From assembly GCF_900089775.1 (NCBI RefSeq), contig NZ_FLOB01000003.1, forward strand, positions 186,001 through 250,000: a stretch of 64,000 nt of DNA, given 5' to 3'. The translations under genes were made by a program, and so were the position numbers. Positions 18,093 to 27,340 of this stretch are shown here, piece by piece (position 1 is the stretch's first letter; each line of letters begins with the position of its first letter). This stretch comes from Marinomonas spartinae. GTDB lineage: Bacteria; Pseudomonadota; Gammaproteobacteria; Pseudomonadales; Marinomonadaceae. The notes beneath the pieces were generated by a model that worked only from the letters and a program-made list of their open reading frames with translations, made no database searches and was not told the origin of the DNA.

Positions 18093-19853
18093 ATGGAAAA
18101 TACAGCGCCATCACAATTAGAACAACGACTCATCGGTCACCTTCAGGTTCTATACCCTAACCGCGACGCCACCGAACTTGCCCGTAACTGTCTGGCTACC
18201 TTTAATTTAGATCCGAAAACAGAATCCCCACGCCCCCACAGAAATTTATGGGACCAGTCCGATATTATGCTGATTACCTATGCGGACACCCTCAGAGCTG
18301 AGAATGAAGCACCATTAGAAACTCTGCAAAAGTTCGTTAAAACCAAGTTAATCAACAGCATTTCTGCTGTTCATCTACTGCCTTTTTTTCCTTACAGCTC
18401 AGACGATGGCTTTAGCGTCATGGATTACACAAGTGTTAATCCCGCATCCGGAAGATGGCACCATATTTCGGAAATATCGAAAGACTTCAAGGTCATGGGC
18501 GATTTAGTCATCAATCACTGTTCTAGCCGTAGTATGTGGTTTGAAAACTATAAAGCGGGTGTCGATCCAGGGGCAAAATATTTTTATGAAGCAGACCCTA
18601 ACGCCGATCTAAGCGCCGTCGTGAGACCACGAACGTCCCCTCTATTACGTGAAGTACAAACCAAAAATGGCACAAAATACGTTTGGTGTACTTTTAGTCA
18701 TGATCAAATAGATTTAAATTTCGAGAATCCAGACATTTTATTAGAGTTTCTCCGCATTATTCGTTTGTATCTGGAAAAAGGGATTCGCTGGTTTCGTCTT
18801 GATGCGGTCGCCTTCCTTTGGAAAATCCCAGGCTCACCAAGTATTAACTTACCACAAACCCATGAGATGATCCGCCTGTTACGTCTCGTCATCGAGCACT
18901 ACGCGCCCGAATCCGTCATCATCACTGAAACCAATATTCCTAACCAAGAGAATTTAACCTACTTTGGTAATGCCAACGAAGCCCATCTTATTTACAATTT
19001 TTCACTGCCACCATTGTTGATCAACAGCTTGGTCACAGGTAACTGCAAACATCTAAAACAATGGTTAATGAGCATGCCACCCGCTCAACAGGGCACCACC
19101 TACCTGAACTTCATTGCCTCCCATGATGGTATTGGCTTGCGTCCAACGGAAGGCTTACTCACAGATTGGGAGCTAGAAACCTTAATCAATACCATGAAAC
19201 GCTTTGGAGGACGCATTAGCTCTCGCACCACACCTGACGGCGAAGCCAAGCCGTATGAAATAAACATCAGTTTGTGGAACGCCTTAGCTGGCTCGGTACA
19301 ACAGGGTCCTGATCAATGGCAATTTGCTCGATTCTATTGTGCTGCGGCAGTGATGATGTCCCTCGAGGGTGTTCCAGCGTTTTATATACACAGCTTTTTT
19401 GGCACAGAAAACGACGTGGATCGCGTGGATAATACGGGGCAATTTCGTTCTATTAATCGTCATATTTGGAAGATGGACGATTTAGAGCACGTTCTTAACA
19501 CCCCTACACATCATCAAAAAGTATTCAACGCCATCACTAATTTAGCTCAGATACGAAGAGCACAGACTGCGTTTCACCCCAACGCTACCCAGTACATCTT
19601 ACACATGGGAGATCATCTATTTGCTTTCTGGCGCCAAAGTTTGGATCGTCGCCAAAGCTTATTTGCGATTTTCAATATAACGGATCAACCTCAAAGCTTT
19701 AACTTATCAGAACTAAACCTTATCGCTACAGACGACTGGACCGATTTAGTCACGGACACAGTATATGAGGACCACTTAGCGAAAGTCACTTTAATGCCCT
19801 ACCAATTTTTATGGCTGGCAAACAAGAAAGGTAAGGTAAAACTCGTAGGATAG
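18093..19853 (+). CDS. GH13_18 phosphorylase, probably glucosylglycerate phosphorylase
   Basis: A 586-residue member of the sucrose phosphorylase subfamily of GH13. Catalytic residues are in place: nucleophile Asp237 in WFRLDAVAF, acid/base Glu279 in IITETN, and stabiliser Asp345 in ASHDGIG. The HLLPFFPYSSDDGFSV and MGDLVINHCSSRS segments are typical. Related enzymes such as E. coli YcjM phosphorolyse glucosylglycerate to glucose 1-phosphate and glycerate. In this operon that gives a way to recycle the solute made by the two upstream genes. Sucrose or glucosylglycerol phosphorylase remain alternatives. Confidence 0.82.
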   Translation: MENTAPSQLEQRLIGHLQVLYPNRDATELARNCLATFNLDPKTESPRPHRNLWDQSDIMLITYADTLRAENEAPLETLQKFVKTKLINSISAVHLLPFFPYSSDDGFSVMDYTSVNPASGRWHHISEISKDFKVMGDLVINHCSSRSMWFENYKAGVDPGAKYFYEADPNADLSAVVRPRTSPLLREVQTKNGTKYVWCTFSHDQIDLNFENPDILLEFLRIIRLYLEKGIRWFRLDAVAFLWKIPGSPSINLPQTHEMIRLLRLVIEHYAPESVIITETNIPNQENLTYFGNANEAHLIYNFSLPPLLINSLVTGNCKHLKQWLMSMPPAQQGTTYLNFIASHDGIGLRPTEGLLTDWELETLINTMKRFGGRISSRTTPDGEAKPYEINISLWNALAGSVQQGPDQWQFARFYCAAAVMMSLEGVPAFYIHSFFGTENDVDRVDNTGQFRSINRHIWKMDDLEHVLNTPTHHQKVFNAITNLAQIRRAQTAFHPNATQYILHMGDHLFAFWRQSLDRRQSLFAIFNITDQPQSFNLSELNLIATDDWTDLVTDTVYEDHLAKVTLMPYQFLWLANKKGKVKLVG

Positions 19854-19871
19854 TAGACCGTTATCGCTGCA

Positions 19872-19912
19872 CTCTTAAAAATGGTGGGTATCATACACAC
19901 CATTTTTAAGAG
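19872..19912. terminator. Bidirectional terminator
   Basis: A perfect 15-bp stem CTCTTAAAAATGGTG / CACCATTTTTAAGAG with an 11-nt loop lies between the convergent phosphorylase and SMR genes. T-rich arms on both strands suit termination from both sides. Confidence 0.75.
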
Positions 19913-19924
19913 CCTCCAAGCGAA

Positions 19925-20254
19925 TCAGTGACTAACTGTTTTAGAAAATAGATTGATGATCACCACACCAATCACTATCAAACTCATCCCTAGCCACGCA
20001 GCAAGATCCAATTTTTCACCGGCAAACAGGTAGCCAAACAAAGATATCAACACAATCCCTAGCCCTGCCCAAATCGCATAGGTAATTCCAGTAGGGAGTG
20101 TTCTCATCACCACACTAAGCAAATAAAAGGATACACAATAACCTATCAGAGCCATGGCCGTTGGCCCTAATTTAGAAAAGGAATCGGACGCTTTTAACGA
20201 CGTTGTCGCGAACACTTCACACACAATCGCTAAACATAAAATTATGTATGTCAT
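19925..20254 (-). CDS. Small multidrug resistance (SMR) efflux protein
   Basis: Four-helix membrane protein of 109 residues. The essential proton- and drug-binding glutamate is Glu13 in AIVCEVFATTSLK, followed by YAIWAGLGIVLIS in helix 3 and GVVIINLFS in helix 4. This matches the EmrE/QacE branch, dual-topology dimers that exchange quaternary cations for protons. GAGGGG precedes the ATG. Encoded as a single gene on the same strand as the ABC transporter 80 bp upstream. Confidence 0.9.
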   Translation of the reverse strand: MTYIILCLAIVCEVFATTSLKASDSFSKLGPTAMALIGYCVSFYLLSVVMRTLPTGITYAIWAGLGIVLISLFGYLFAGEKLDLAAWLGMSLIVIGVVIINLFSKTVSH

Positions 20255-20336
20255 TCTATTCCCCTCTTATATCAATGGACTAGATTATTCTACTTACAGG
20301 ACCCGCTCTACTATCCGACAGTTTTTTCAAACATTG

Positions 20337-22190
20337 TTAATAAACTGCCTCTTCAACAATATCTTCCCCTAAAAAGCCGCCCGTCTGGTGTGCCCATAGT
20401 TTGGCATAAATGCCACCGTGTTGAATCAACTCATCATGAGACCCCTGCTCCACGACATTACCTTGATCCAATACAATAAGCGTATCCATGGCTGCGATAG
20501 TAGACAAACGATGTGCGATAGCAATCACCGTTTTCCCTTCCATCAAACGATACAAACTTTCTTGAATGGCCGCTTCTACTTCTGAATCCAACGCGGATGT
20601 GGCCTCATCTAAGACTAACAATGGCGCATCTTTTAAAAGCACTCGAGCAATCGCAATTCGTTGGCGCTGTCCACCCGAAAGCTTTATCCCTCGTTCCCCC
20701 ACCATTGCATCGTAGCCTGTATTGCCATAAGGGTCAGTCAACTGCAGGATAAAATCATGAGCTTCTGCTTTTTTTGCCGCTGAGATCATCTCTTCTTCTG
20801 TTGCATCGGGACGACCATATAATAGGTTCTCACGAACGCTACGATGCAATAGAGAGGTATCTTGCGTTACTAGGCCAATGTGAGAACGTAATGAATCTTG
20901 CTTCACTTTACTGACGTCTTGCCCATCAATAAGAATTCGACCTGACTCAGAGTCATGAAAGCGCATCAACAAGTTGACGATGGTCGATTTACCTGCACCA
21001 GATCGACCGACCAACCCCACCTTTTCCCCCCGTTTGACCATAAAATTGAGGTCTTCGATGACTTTTCGATGTTTTTTTCCATAATGAAAATGAACATGCT
21101 CAAAGCAAATTTCACCTTTCGTGATATTCAATGGTTTTGCATCCTCGTCATCTTGAATCGACAAGGGTTTAGACATGGTTTTCATGCCATCCACAACCGT
21201 ACCGATGTTTTCAAATAATGAACTGACTTCCCACATAATCCACTGGGACATACCGTTTAAACGCAATGCTAAACTCACCGCAATAGCAATAGCTCCCACA
21301 CTAATAATACTTTCCTTCCATAACCAAATAGACAAGCCAGCTACAGAAAAAGCCAATAGATAGTTACAAACTTGCACCCCTACATTCAGCCCTGTCACGA
21401 GGCGCATTTGCTTGTATACCGTTTGCAAAAAAAGATCCATACTGTCTTTCGCATAGCCAGCTTCACGCTGCGTATGTGAAAACAATTTGACGGTCGAAAT
21501 ATTGGTGTAACTATCAACAATACGCCCTGACATACTGGAGCGAGCATCAGCTTGCTCAGAGGAGATTTTTTTCAGTTTAGGGATAAAATAAAATTGCAAA
21601 ATCAGGTACAGCACCATCCAAATAAGAATAGGTATAACCAATCGAAAGTCCGCTTTGGCTATTAAAAACAACATGGAGAAAAAGTACACGATGATGTATA
21701 CCGACACATCCATCAGCTTCATGACACTTTCCCGAACAGCTAACGAGGTTTGCATTACTTTCGTCGCGACACGGCCAGCAAAATCATCCTGAAAAAATGT
21801 CATACTTTGTTTCAGCACATAACGGTGAAACATCCAACGTATGCGCATAGGGTAATTCCCCAACAAAGTCTGATGCAGAACCGCCGAATGTAAAAATGAC
21901 ACTAACGGCATCGCCACCAGCACCACAACCCCCATAGTAATAAGATGAGCACTTTCATCTTTTAAAAAGGTGTCGGGATTTTTCTTGACTAACCAATTGA
22001 CCAATTGGCCCATGAAGCTGAACATCGTCACTTCCAAAACCGCTATAGTGGCGGTTAATAGCGACATAACGAGAAGAGGGATTTCGACCCCCTTTGAATA
22101 GTACCGACAAAAAGCGAACAACGTATTAGGTGCTTCACGAACTTCTATTTCAGGGTAAGGATTTACCCACTTTTCAAAAAAACGTAACAT
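20337..22190 (-). CDS. ABC exporter, fused permease and ATPase
   Basis: Half-size ABC exporter of 617 residues: six membrane helices over residues 30-330 and a nucleotide-binding domain from about 360. Walker A GRSGAGKST, signature LSGGQRQRIAIAR and Walker B LLVLDEATSALD with the H-loop AHRLSTI are intact. It should work as a homodimer exporting lipids, drugs or peptides; the similarity to MsbA/YheI-type multidrug exporters does not fix the substrate. AAGGAAG precedes the ATG. The SMR gene follows 82 bp downstream on the same strand. Confidence 0.88.
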   Translation of the reverse strand: MLRFFEKWVNPYPEIEVREAPNTLFAFCRYYSKGVEIPLLVMSLLTATIAVLEVTMFSFMGQLVNWLVKKNPDTFLKDESAHLITMGVVVLVAMPLVSFLHSAVLHQTLLGNYPMRIRWMFHRYVLKQSMTFFQDDFAGRVATKVMQTSLAVRESVMKLMDVSVYIIVYFFSMLFLIAKADFRLVIPILIWMVLYLILQFYFIPKLKKISSEQADARSSMSGRIVDSYTNISTVKLFSHTQREAGYAKDSMDLFLQTVYKQMRLVTGLNVGVQVCNYLLAFSVAGLSIWLWKESIISVGAIAIAVSLALRLNGMSQWIMWEVSSLFENIGTVVDGMKTMSKPLSIQDDEDAKPLNITKGEICFEHVHFHYGKKHRKVIEDLNFMVKRGEKVGLVGRSGAGKSTIVNLLMRFHDSESGRILIDGQDVSKVKQDSLRSHIGLVTQDTSLLHRSVRENLLYGRPDATEEEMISAAKKAEAHDFILQLTDPYGNTGYDAMVGERGIKLSGGQRQRIAIARVLLKDAPLLVLDEATSALDSEVEAAIQESLYRLMEGKTVIAIAHRLSTIAAMDTLIVLDQGNVVEQGSHDELIQHGGIYAKLWAHQTGGFLGEDIVEEAVY

Positions 22191-22468
22191 ATGCTTCCTT
22201 GTTCATTAATCTCTGACGCCGTAGCAAGAATTAGTGCTAAGATCTATGATAGAGATCGAAACCATTGGGAAAATTCGACTAGTTTACTACTAAAGTGATG
22301 GCAAAACAGGGTCAAATCTTGTCTAACAAACAATCGACCACAATACTTACACCTTTCAAAGGAATGATATTGATTAGAACCCTCTTATAATAGCCGACCC
22401 AGTGTCAGACAAAAACCTGAATTCAGATCTGATACTCTATTTCTCTATATTGATATGCAGCCAACTTT

Positions 22469-23671
22469 ATGAAATTAACCTTACCTGTCTTTTTAGTTCT
22501 TGGTCTTTTAGCTGGCATTACGCCGCTAGCGATCGATACCTATTTACCCAGCATTCCCACCATTGCGGTGAGCTTGAATGTCCCCGTTCATTTGGTACAA
22601 ATGACGCTCAGCATGTACTTAATTGTTTTTGCTGTGCTACAAATTTTATTTGGCCCCATTTCCGATGCCATTGGGCGCCGAAAAGTCGTCGTTGCAGGTC
22701 TCTCTTTTTTCATCGTTGGCAGTCTTTTTTGTGCGTTTTCAAATAGCTTCAATACCCTAATTATTGGCCGTGCGATACAAGCTATTGGTGGCGCAGCAGT
22801 GGCGGTTAGCATTCCAGCATTAGTCAAAGATAGCCTTTCAACAGATCAATTTGCCAAAGCCATGTCAATGATCATCTTAGTGATGTCCATTGCACCTTTA
22901 GTTGCTCCTATTGTAGGAGGAGCGATTTTAACCCTATTTAACTGGCACTTTATTTTTATTTTCTTAGCTCTCATTGCAGCCACAGCCATCTGGCTCTTTT
23001 TAAAGACTATTCCGGAAACATTACATAAGGATAATCGCTCACCATTATCCTTTAAGTCTGCGTTAAGCAATTATGGTGTTATTCTGAGAAAGCCTGCCGT
23101 GGTGGGTTACATTCTAGCGGGATCTTTTCAGTTTGCAGGCTTGATGTGCTTTGTAACAGGCTCATCATTCGTCTATATTGAACTCTACGGAGTAGAACCA
23201 TCCCATTTCGGCTTTCTATTTGGTCTCAATATCATAACCATGATGATTGCTACCACAATTAATAATCGCTTTGTCGAAAAAGTCGGCATTGAATACCTAG
23301 TTAAATACACCGTCAGAGTATTGTTCAGTGCCACTGTCGCGATCATTATCTTAACCTTCTTTAAACACCCACCTCTTGCAGCACTCGTCATCAGCTGTAT
23401 GCTCTTTACCGGATGCATTGGCATCTTAGGTAGCGGCTTCATGGCGGGCGCATTAAAACATTCCGGCAAGCATAACGGTAGCGTCGCAGCGTTAGCAGGC
23501 ACCTTACGCTTTTCTTCCGGTGCACTGAGCGGTGTGATCGTCAGCTTACTCGACAACGGCACCTTTATCCCCATGCTTGGCACCATGGCAGCATGCGGTA
23601 TTTTATGCGTAATCACTTATCAAATTGTCATCAGATACTTCGACTCCCCAGAGCAAGAAGAGGCAGCATAA
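22469..23671 (+). CDS. Bcr/CflA family drug-resistance MFS transporter
   Basis: MFS transporter of 400 residues with 12 helices of the DHA1 (Bcr/CflA) type. The N-terminal PLAIDTYLPSIPTIA and the loop motif A GPISDAIGRRKVV are diagnostic, as is motif C-like APLVAPIVGG in helix 5. Bcr-type proteins export bicyclomycin, sulfonamides or dipeptides by proton antiport. It is divergent from the ABC exporter; 278 bp separate them. Single gene. Confidence 0.88.
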   Translation: MKLTLPVFLVLGLLAGITPLAIDTYLPSIPTIAVSLNVPVHLVQMTLSMYLIVFAVLQILFGPISDAIGRRKVVVAGLSFFIVGSLFCAFSNSFNTLIIGRAIQAIGGAAVAVSIPALVKDSLSTDQFAKAMSMIILVMSIAPLVAPIVGGAILTLFNWHFIFIFLALIAATAIWLFLKTIPETLHKDNRSPLSFKSALSNYGVILRKPAVVGYILAGSFQFAGLMCFVTGSSFVYIELYGVEPSHFGFLFGLNIITMMIATTINNRFVEKVGIEYLVKYTVRVLFSATVAIIILTFFKHPPLAALVISCMLFTGCIGILGSGFMAGALKHSGKHNGSVAALAGTLRFSSGALSGVIVSLLDNGTFIPMLGTMAACGILCVITYQIVIRYFDSPEQEEAA

Positions 23672-23744
23672 ATCTGCTAATAACTTTTCAATCGGTTAGA
23701 ATGTAATGGTCGTGCAAATATTTAGTATTCCGTTTTATAATTCC

Positions 23745-23871
23745 CTAAGCCGTAACTGGCTTTAGCGAAAGATGAGAATAAACACTGCTCGGTTATTATT
23801 CCGGCATGGCCGTTCTTTGAACTGGCAATGCCAATTTGCTGATAATCCGAGAGGCCAAACTTATTCCTCTC
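23745..23871 (+). ncRNA. Structured 5' leader of the hopJ gene
   Basis: The 230-bp gap before hopJ contains several stems: CTAAGCC/GGCTTTAG at 23745-23765, an outer stem CTCGG-TTAT / ATAA-CCGAG at 23788-23851 enclosing GGCAT-GCC / GGC-ATGCC, and GAGAGG/CCTCTC at 23849-23871. The last stem shares GAG (23849-23851) with the outer stem, so the two exclude each other. I could not match it to a known riboswitch class by eye. A TATAAT box at 23736-23741 could start the transcript inside the first stem. Confidence 0.35.
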
Positions 23872-23901
23872 TTCTTTCAGTCGTTATAGAATGGAGAACT
23901 C

Positions 23902-24255
23902 ATGCTAACAACCGACTCAATATTAGAACAAGTTAAGAGCACGCCAGATCAAGTACAGTTTAAAGAAGTGATTAGCGTCATTGAAAACGAATACAATTTC
24001 ACGGCTACCTCATTCACCAATGGCCAGTTAGTCAATGGACTAAATGAAAACAATGGTTCATGTAAAATTTTTTACTTTGCCCAATTACATCAGCTTTCAC
24101 CTGAAGAAACCTTACCCTTATTTGGCCACTTCTATCGCATCGATGTGCTAGAGAACCCAGAAGGGACAGATCATCAAAACATTCGCCAATTTATGCAACA
24201 TGGCTGGGATGGCATCGCCTTTGATGGGGTTGCGTTAAGCAAAAAAGCCGAATAA
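23902..24255 (+). CDS. HopJ type III effector family protein
   Basis: Cytosolic protein of 117 residues matching the HopJ family. Typical segments are the F-x-E-V-I-x-x-I-E stretch near residue 21, FTNG near residue 38, NNGSCKIFYFAQLHQLS near residue 50 and the C-terminal GWDGIAFDG. Despite the name, such proteins are widespread in marine and soil bacteria without type III secretion and nothing here suggests export. GGAG precedes the ATG. Its real role is unknown. Confidence 0.85.
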   Translation: MLTTDSILEQVKSTPDQVQFKEVISVIENEYNFTATSFTNGQLVNGLNENNGSCKIFYFAQLHQLSPEETLPLFGHFYRIDVLENPEGTDHQNIRQFMQHGWDGIAFDGVALSKKAE

Positions 24256-24367
24256 TTAATTGTTCGGCCCGAACAAGCCAGTGTTCAACTCTATACTGGC
24301 TTGTTAACACAACTGTGCTATCGATAGTGTCTTTCCCTATGAGTAGCCCTATAAACGTGAGGTAGAG

Positions 24368-25189
24368 ATGGATTTATTAGCATTTGATTTGGATGGTACC
24401 TTATTAAATCAAGGGCAGCGTCTATCAGACTATACGTGCGACACACTAGAACGATTAAAAGCCGCCGGAATAGCATATACAGTGGCCACTGGACGCACGC
24501 ATTTTGCTGCAAAACCCTGCATCGCAGGTCATGACTTTCCTCTCTGGCAAATTTTCAAAAATGGTGTGGAATGGTGGAACCCAAGTAGCCAAACCTATCG
24601 ACATCGCAATTTTTTAACTCCCGAATTAATTTCCCAAACACTCTTATCTTTCGAAATGCATGAGATCACGCCATTCGTGTTTTGTTTGGACGAAAATGGC
24701 GCACATAAAGTCTACCACCCAGCACTAAAAGGTCGCTTGAGTGATCACATTGCCAATGAATTAGGGAGCCACGACCAACTGAGTCTACACCCTATAGAAG
24801 AGCTCGACCCTAATGCTGTCATCACGAACATCAGTGCATTAGGTCGACCCGAATTAATTGAGCGCATTGTGATAGACAGCCGTGAGCACAAGCACATCAC
24901 CGCTTATTCCGGTGGCGGCATCTATAATAAAGACGCTTACTGGCTAGATATACACCATAGCGATGCATGCAAAGGCTCTTCCTTGATGGAATTGAAAGAG
25001 GAGATAGGAGCACAACGCATTATCGCATTCGGTGATGGCGATAACGACCTAACCATGTTTGCCATGGCAGATGAAGCATACGCCACAGACAATGCCTTAG
25101 AACATATAAAAAAGGCAGCGGGTAATGTTATCGGCCATCATGATGAAGATGGTGTTGCGCGATATTTACGTGAACGATACAGTCTTTAA
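24368..25189 (+). CDS. Cof-type HAD hydrolase
   Basis: HAD-IIB phosphatase of 273 residues. Motif I AFDLDGTLLN places the nucleophile at Asp6 or close to it, TGRT is motif II, and AFGDGDNDLTMF is motif IV, with a C2B cap between. Family members dephosphorylate sugar phosphates, FMN or PLP with broad specificity, so no substrate is named. GAGGT precedes the ATG. Confidence 0.88.
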   Translation: MDLLAFDLDGTLLNQGQRLSDYTCDTLERLKAAGIAYTVATGRTHFAAKPCIAGHDFPLWQIFKNGVEWWNPSSQTYRHRNFLTPELISQTLLSFEMHEITPFVFCLDENGAHKVYHPALKGRLSDHIANELGSHDQLSLHPIEELDPNAVITNISALGRPELIERIVIDSREHKHITAYSGGGIYNKDAYWLDIHHSDACKGSSLMELKEEIGAQRIIAFGDGDNDLTMFAMADEAYATDNALEHIKKAAGNVIGHHDEDGVARYLRERYSL

Positions 25190-25232
25190 CCGTTTTTCCA
25201 GCTAGTATATGCATACCAACGTGATTTGGTGG

Positions 25233-25257
25233 AAAAGGCAGGCTTATTAGCCTTTTT
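25233..25257 (+). terminator. Probable terminator of the HAD gene
   Basis: AAAAGGC pairs with GCCTTTT across a 10-nt loop, with T residues closing the 3' arm, about 45 bases past the stop codon. Confidence 0.5.
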
Positions 25258-25435
25258 GGCAAATCGCCAACTAAGGCAATAGACGGTTCAAAGTGGCTAA
25301 AAATGTGATCGTTGTTTAAACAGGGTTGTTATTGCCTTTAGCATCCCCATTTACTTAATTACAACAAAACAGGCTTTACGCAATCGTGATTATGACTCAT
25401 GATTGTATTAATAAAGATATTTTTGGAGAGACACG

Positions 25436-25597
25436 ATGTTTGAATTTATAATGTTCGTAGCTGCTTGCGCTGCCATTGCATTTTTTGCAGTGACTATTCA
25501 GAGACAAGTTTCTCAGCCCAAAAAAACCATGCAGCCGATTAAAATTGAGACTGAGAAAAAATCACCAAAGCGCATGCCACACCGCCGCTACTACTAG
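25436..25597 (+). CDS. Small single-helix membrane protein, 53 residues
   Basis: An open frame too short for routine calling. ATG is preceded by GGAGAG at 6-nt spacing. The protein has a hydrophobic helix over residues 3-20 (FIMFVAACAAIAFFAV), followed by a basic, polar tail ending in HRRYY. This is the pattern of a single-pass inner-membrane microprotein with a cytoplasmic basic tail. I recognise no family. It stands alone between the HAD gene and the convergent TyrR-like gene. Confidence 0.6.
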   Translation: MFEFIMFVAACAAIAFFAVTIQRQVSQPKKTMQPIKIETEKKSPKRMPHRRYY

Positions 25598-25747
25598 TAC
25601 TTAACCAAACGGTGTTAGATAGGATTCAGGTTTAAATAGATAAGAGCTATCATGAAACTGTCTGCTAACCTACTAAAAAATCAAGTACAGTAAGAAGCTA
25701 TTTATCCTCGATGAATGGCTTTTTTATCACTTCCTCCCTACTCGCCT

Positions 25748-27238
25748 TTAACCGCTAATATTGTATTCTTTTAATTTATTGGCGATCGCACTATGGCTTA
25801 AACCTACCGCTTTCGCCAGACGCCGAGTACTCGGATACTGTGGGTACAATTGCCTAAGTAGTTGTGATTCCAATAATTTCAGCGTTTTATCTAAAGAACC
25901 ATCCACAAGCTCAAGCGATACTCCTTCGTTAGAGCCATCGATTAAGGCAAGGTCATCAGCATCCCATTGACTTTTACCCAAACCAAGTGACTGTAAGCAC
26001 ACATTCTCTAATTCTTTGATATTGCCAGGCCATGAATACAACGACATCTTCACTAAGGCCGCTTTAGTCAAGCTTGGCATAGGCACAGTGTAACGCTCAC
26101 ATAACCGTTGAAGTGTCTGCTGAACTAGCCCTTTAAGATCATCTGTACGCTCTTGTAGAGAAGGAACGCGCAATTGCAAGCAAGATAACGCAAAATACAA
26201 AGTCGAATGGATTTGTTCGCTAATCAGTTGCGCTTTCGGCAAGGAAGTCAAGCCAATTAACCTTACTTTCCCTTGTTCACTAATCGAATGCTCTGGTTGA
26301 CGTAATAACCAATTCGCTAAATCTACCTGCAGTTCTGGCGCTAAATATTCCAATTCTTCAATGGCAAACCAGCCAGAAGCATGATCCAGTTTAGCAATGT
26401 CCTCAGCGCTCATCTCGCGAGCATGACGAAGCATCAGGGCACCACCGTCCGCTTGCAGCTCTACCCAATACTGATATAAAGCCCGCAGCAACTCCTTTTT
26501 ACCCGTCCCTACACCCCCATACAACAATAAGGGTTCTGACATGATAGAAAACGCTTTGGCTTTTTGTAGCATGTCGCACATGGCCGCACTTTGAATCACA
26601 TCCTTCTGAAAATAAGTTTCAAGATGCTTCTCAATATCCGGCGCCCGTTTAAAATGCTCTGTTTGCCGGTTCAACCTTGCTTGGGACTTCAAATGAATAA
26701 CTGCACCGGCTAGATTAGCATGCTCCTCTCCATCAGGAACAAAAATGGGCTTCATTTCTAAAAGAACTGATTTATTTTGCAGACGAATGCGCTTACTGAT
26801 TCCCTCTGCCATATCTTCCCAAGCCATTCTGGAGAAATTCACTCCTTTGATAAACTGCTGTAAAGGCTTTCCCACTAATACGCCAATCGGCACTCCCAGA
26901 TCGGCCGCGGCCAACTCGGTGGCCATGGTGATATAGCCTTTTAAATCCACCGCAACAACACCATCTGGTAAGGCTTCAAGCAACGTATTCAAGGCATTAT
27001 ATTCACGCTCCGAGGGCGTAAACATAACGGTTTTAACGTCCTCAACCCCATCAAGACGACGAATATCGGCTAACAAAGACTGCAAGTCAGCAAAAGGGAT
27101 ATCAGGAAAGCCACAATATAAACACCGACGCTTTGAGTCCGTTTCAATCAAACGAATATCAATTTGGTAAGGGATAAAAAAATCAAGAATTCCCCTTATC
27201 ATGCCAATTCTATCTTCACACTGGATCTCTAAACGCAT
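25748..27238 (-). CDS. TyrR-like transcriptional regulator
   Basis: 496 residues with the TyrR layout: N-terminal ACT domain (MRLEIQCEDRIGMI), PAS domain from about residue 78 (LLEALPDGVVAVDL), AAA+ domain from about 205 and a Fis-type helix-turn-helix in the last 40 residues (TRRLAKAVGLSHSAIANKL). The Walker A GGVGTGKK (241-248) is present, but the Walker B region reads WFAIEE with Glu in place of the usual Asp, and no GAFTGA loop is visible, as in TyrR which does not activate sigma-54. Such proteins control aromatic amino acid genes. No aromatic pathway gene is adjacent. Confidence 0.8.
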   Translation of the reverse strand: MRLEIQCEDRIGMIRGILDFFIPYQIDIRLIETDSKRRCLYCGFPDIPFADLQSLLADIRRLDGVEDVKTVMFTPSEREYNALNTLLEALPDGVVAVDLKGYITMATELAAADLGVPIGVLVGKPLQQFIKGVNFSRMAWEDMAEGISKRIRLQNKSVLLEMKPIFVPDGEEHANLAGAVIHLKSQARLNRQTEHFKRAPDIEKHLETYFQKDVIQSAAMCDMLQKAKAFSIMSEPLLLYGGVGTGKKELLRALYQYWVELQADGGALMLRHAREMSAEDIAKLDHASGWFAIEELEYLAPELQVDLANWLLRQPEHSISEQGKVRLIGLTSLPKAQLISEQIHSTLYFALSCLQLRVPSLQERTDDLKGLVQQTLQRLCERYTVPMPSLTKAALVKMSLYSWPGNIKELENVCLQSLGLGKSQWDADDLALIDGSNEGVSLELVDGSLDKTLKLLESQLLRQLYPQYPSTRRLAKAVGLSHSAIANKLKEYNISG

Positions 27239-27340
27239 GGCCTTCTCTGTCGTAAACGATAGTATGTTAATAACATCACTATTTCAGTGATCAAGCGCAA
27301 CCCACAAATTCACCGTGATACTCGTTCGTATAGATATCGA

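Noticed and set aside
23902..24255. HopJ as a true type III effector
   Set aside because: No secretion genes, chaperone or hrp-type promoter nearby. The family is common in free-living bacteria.
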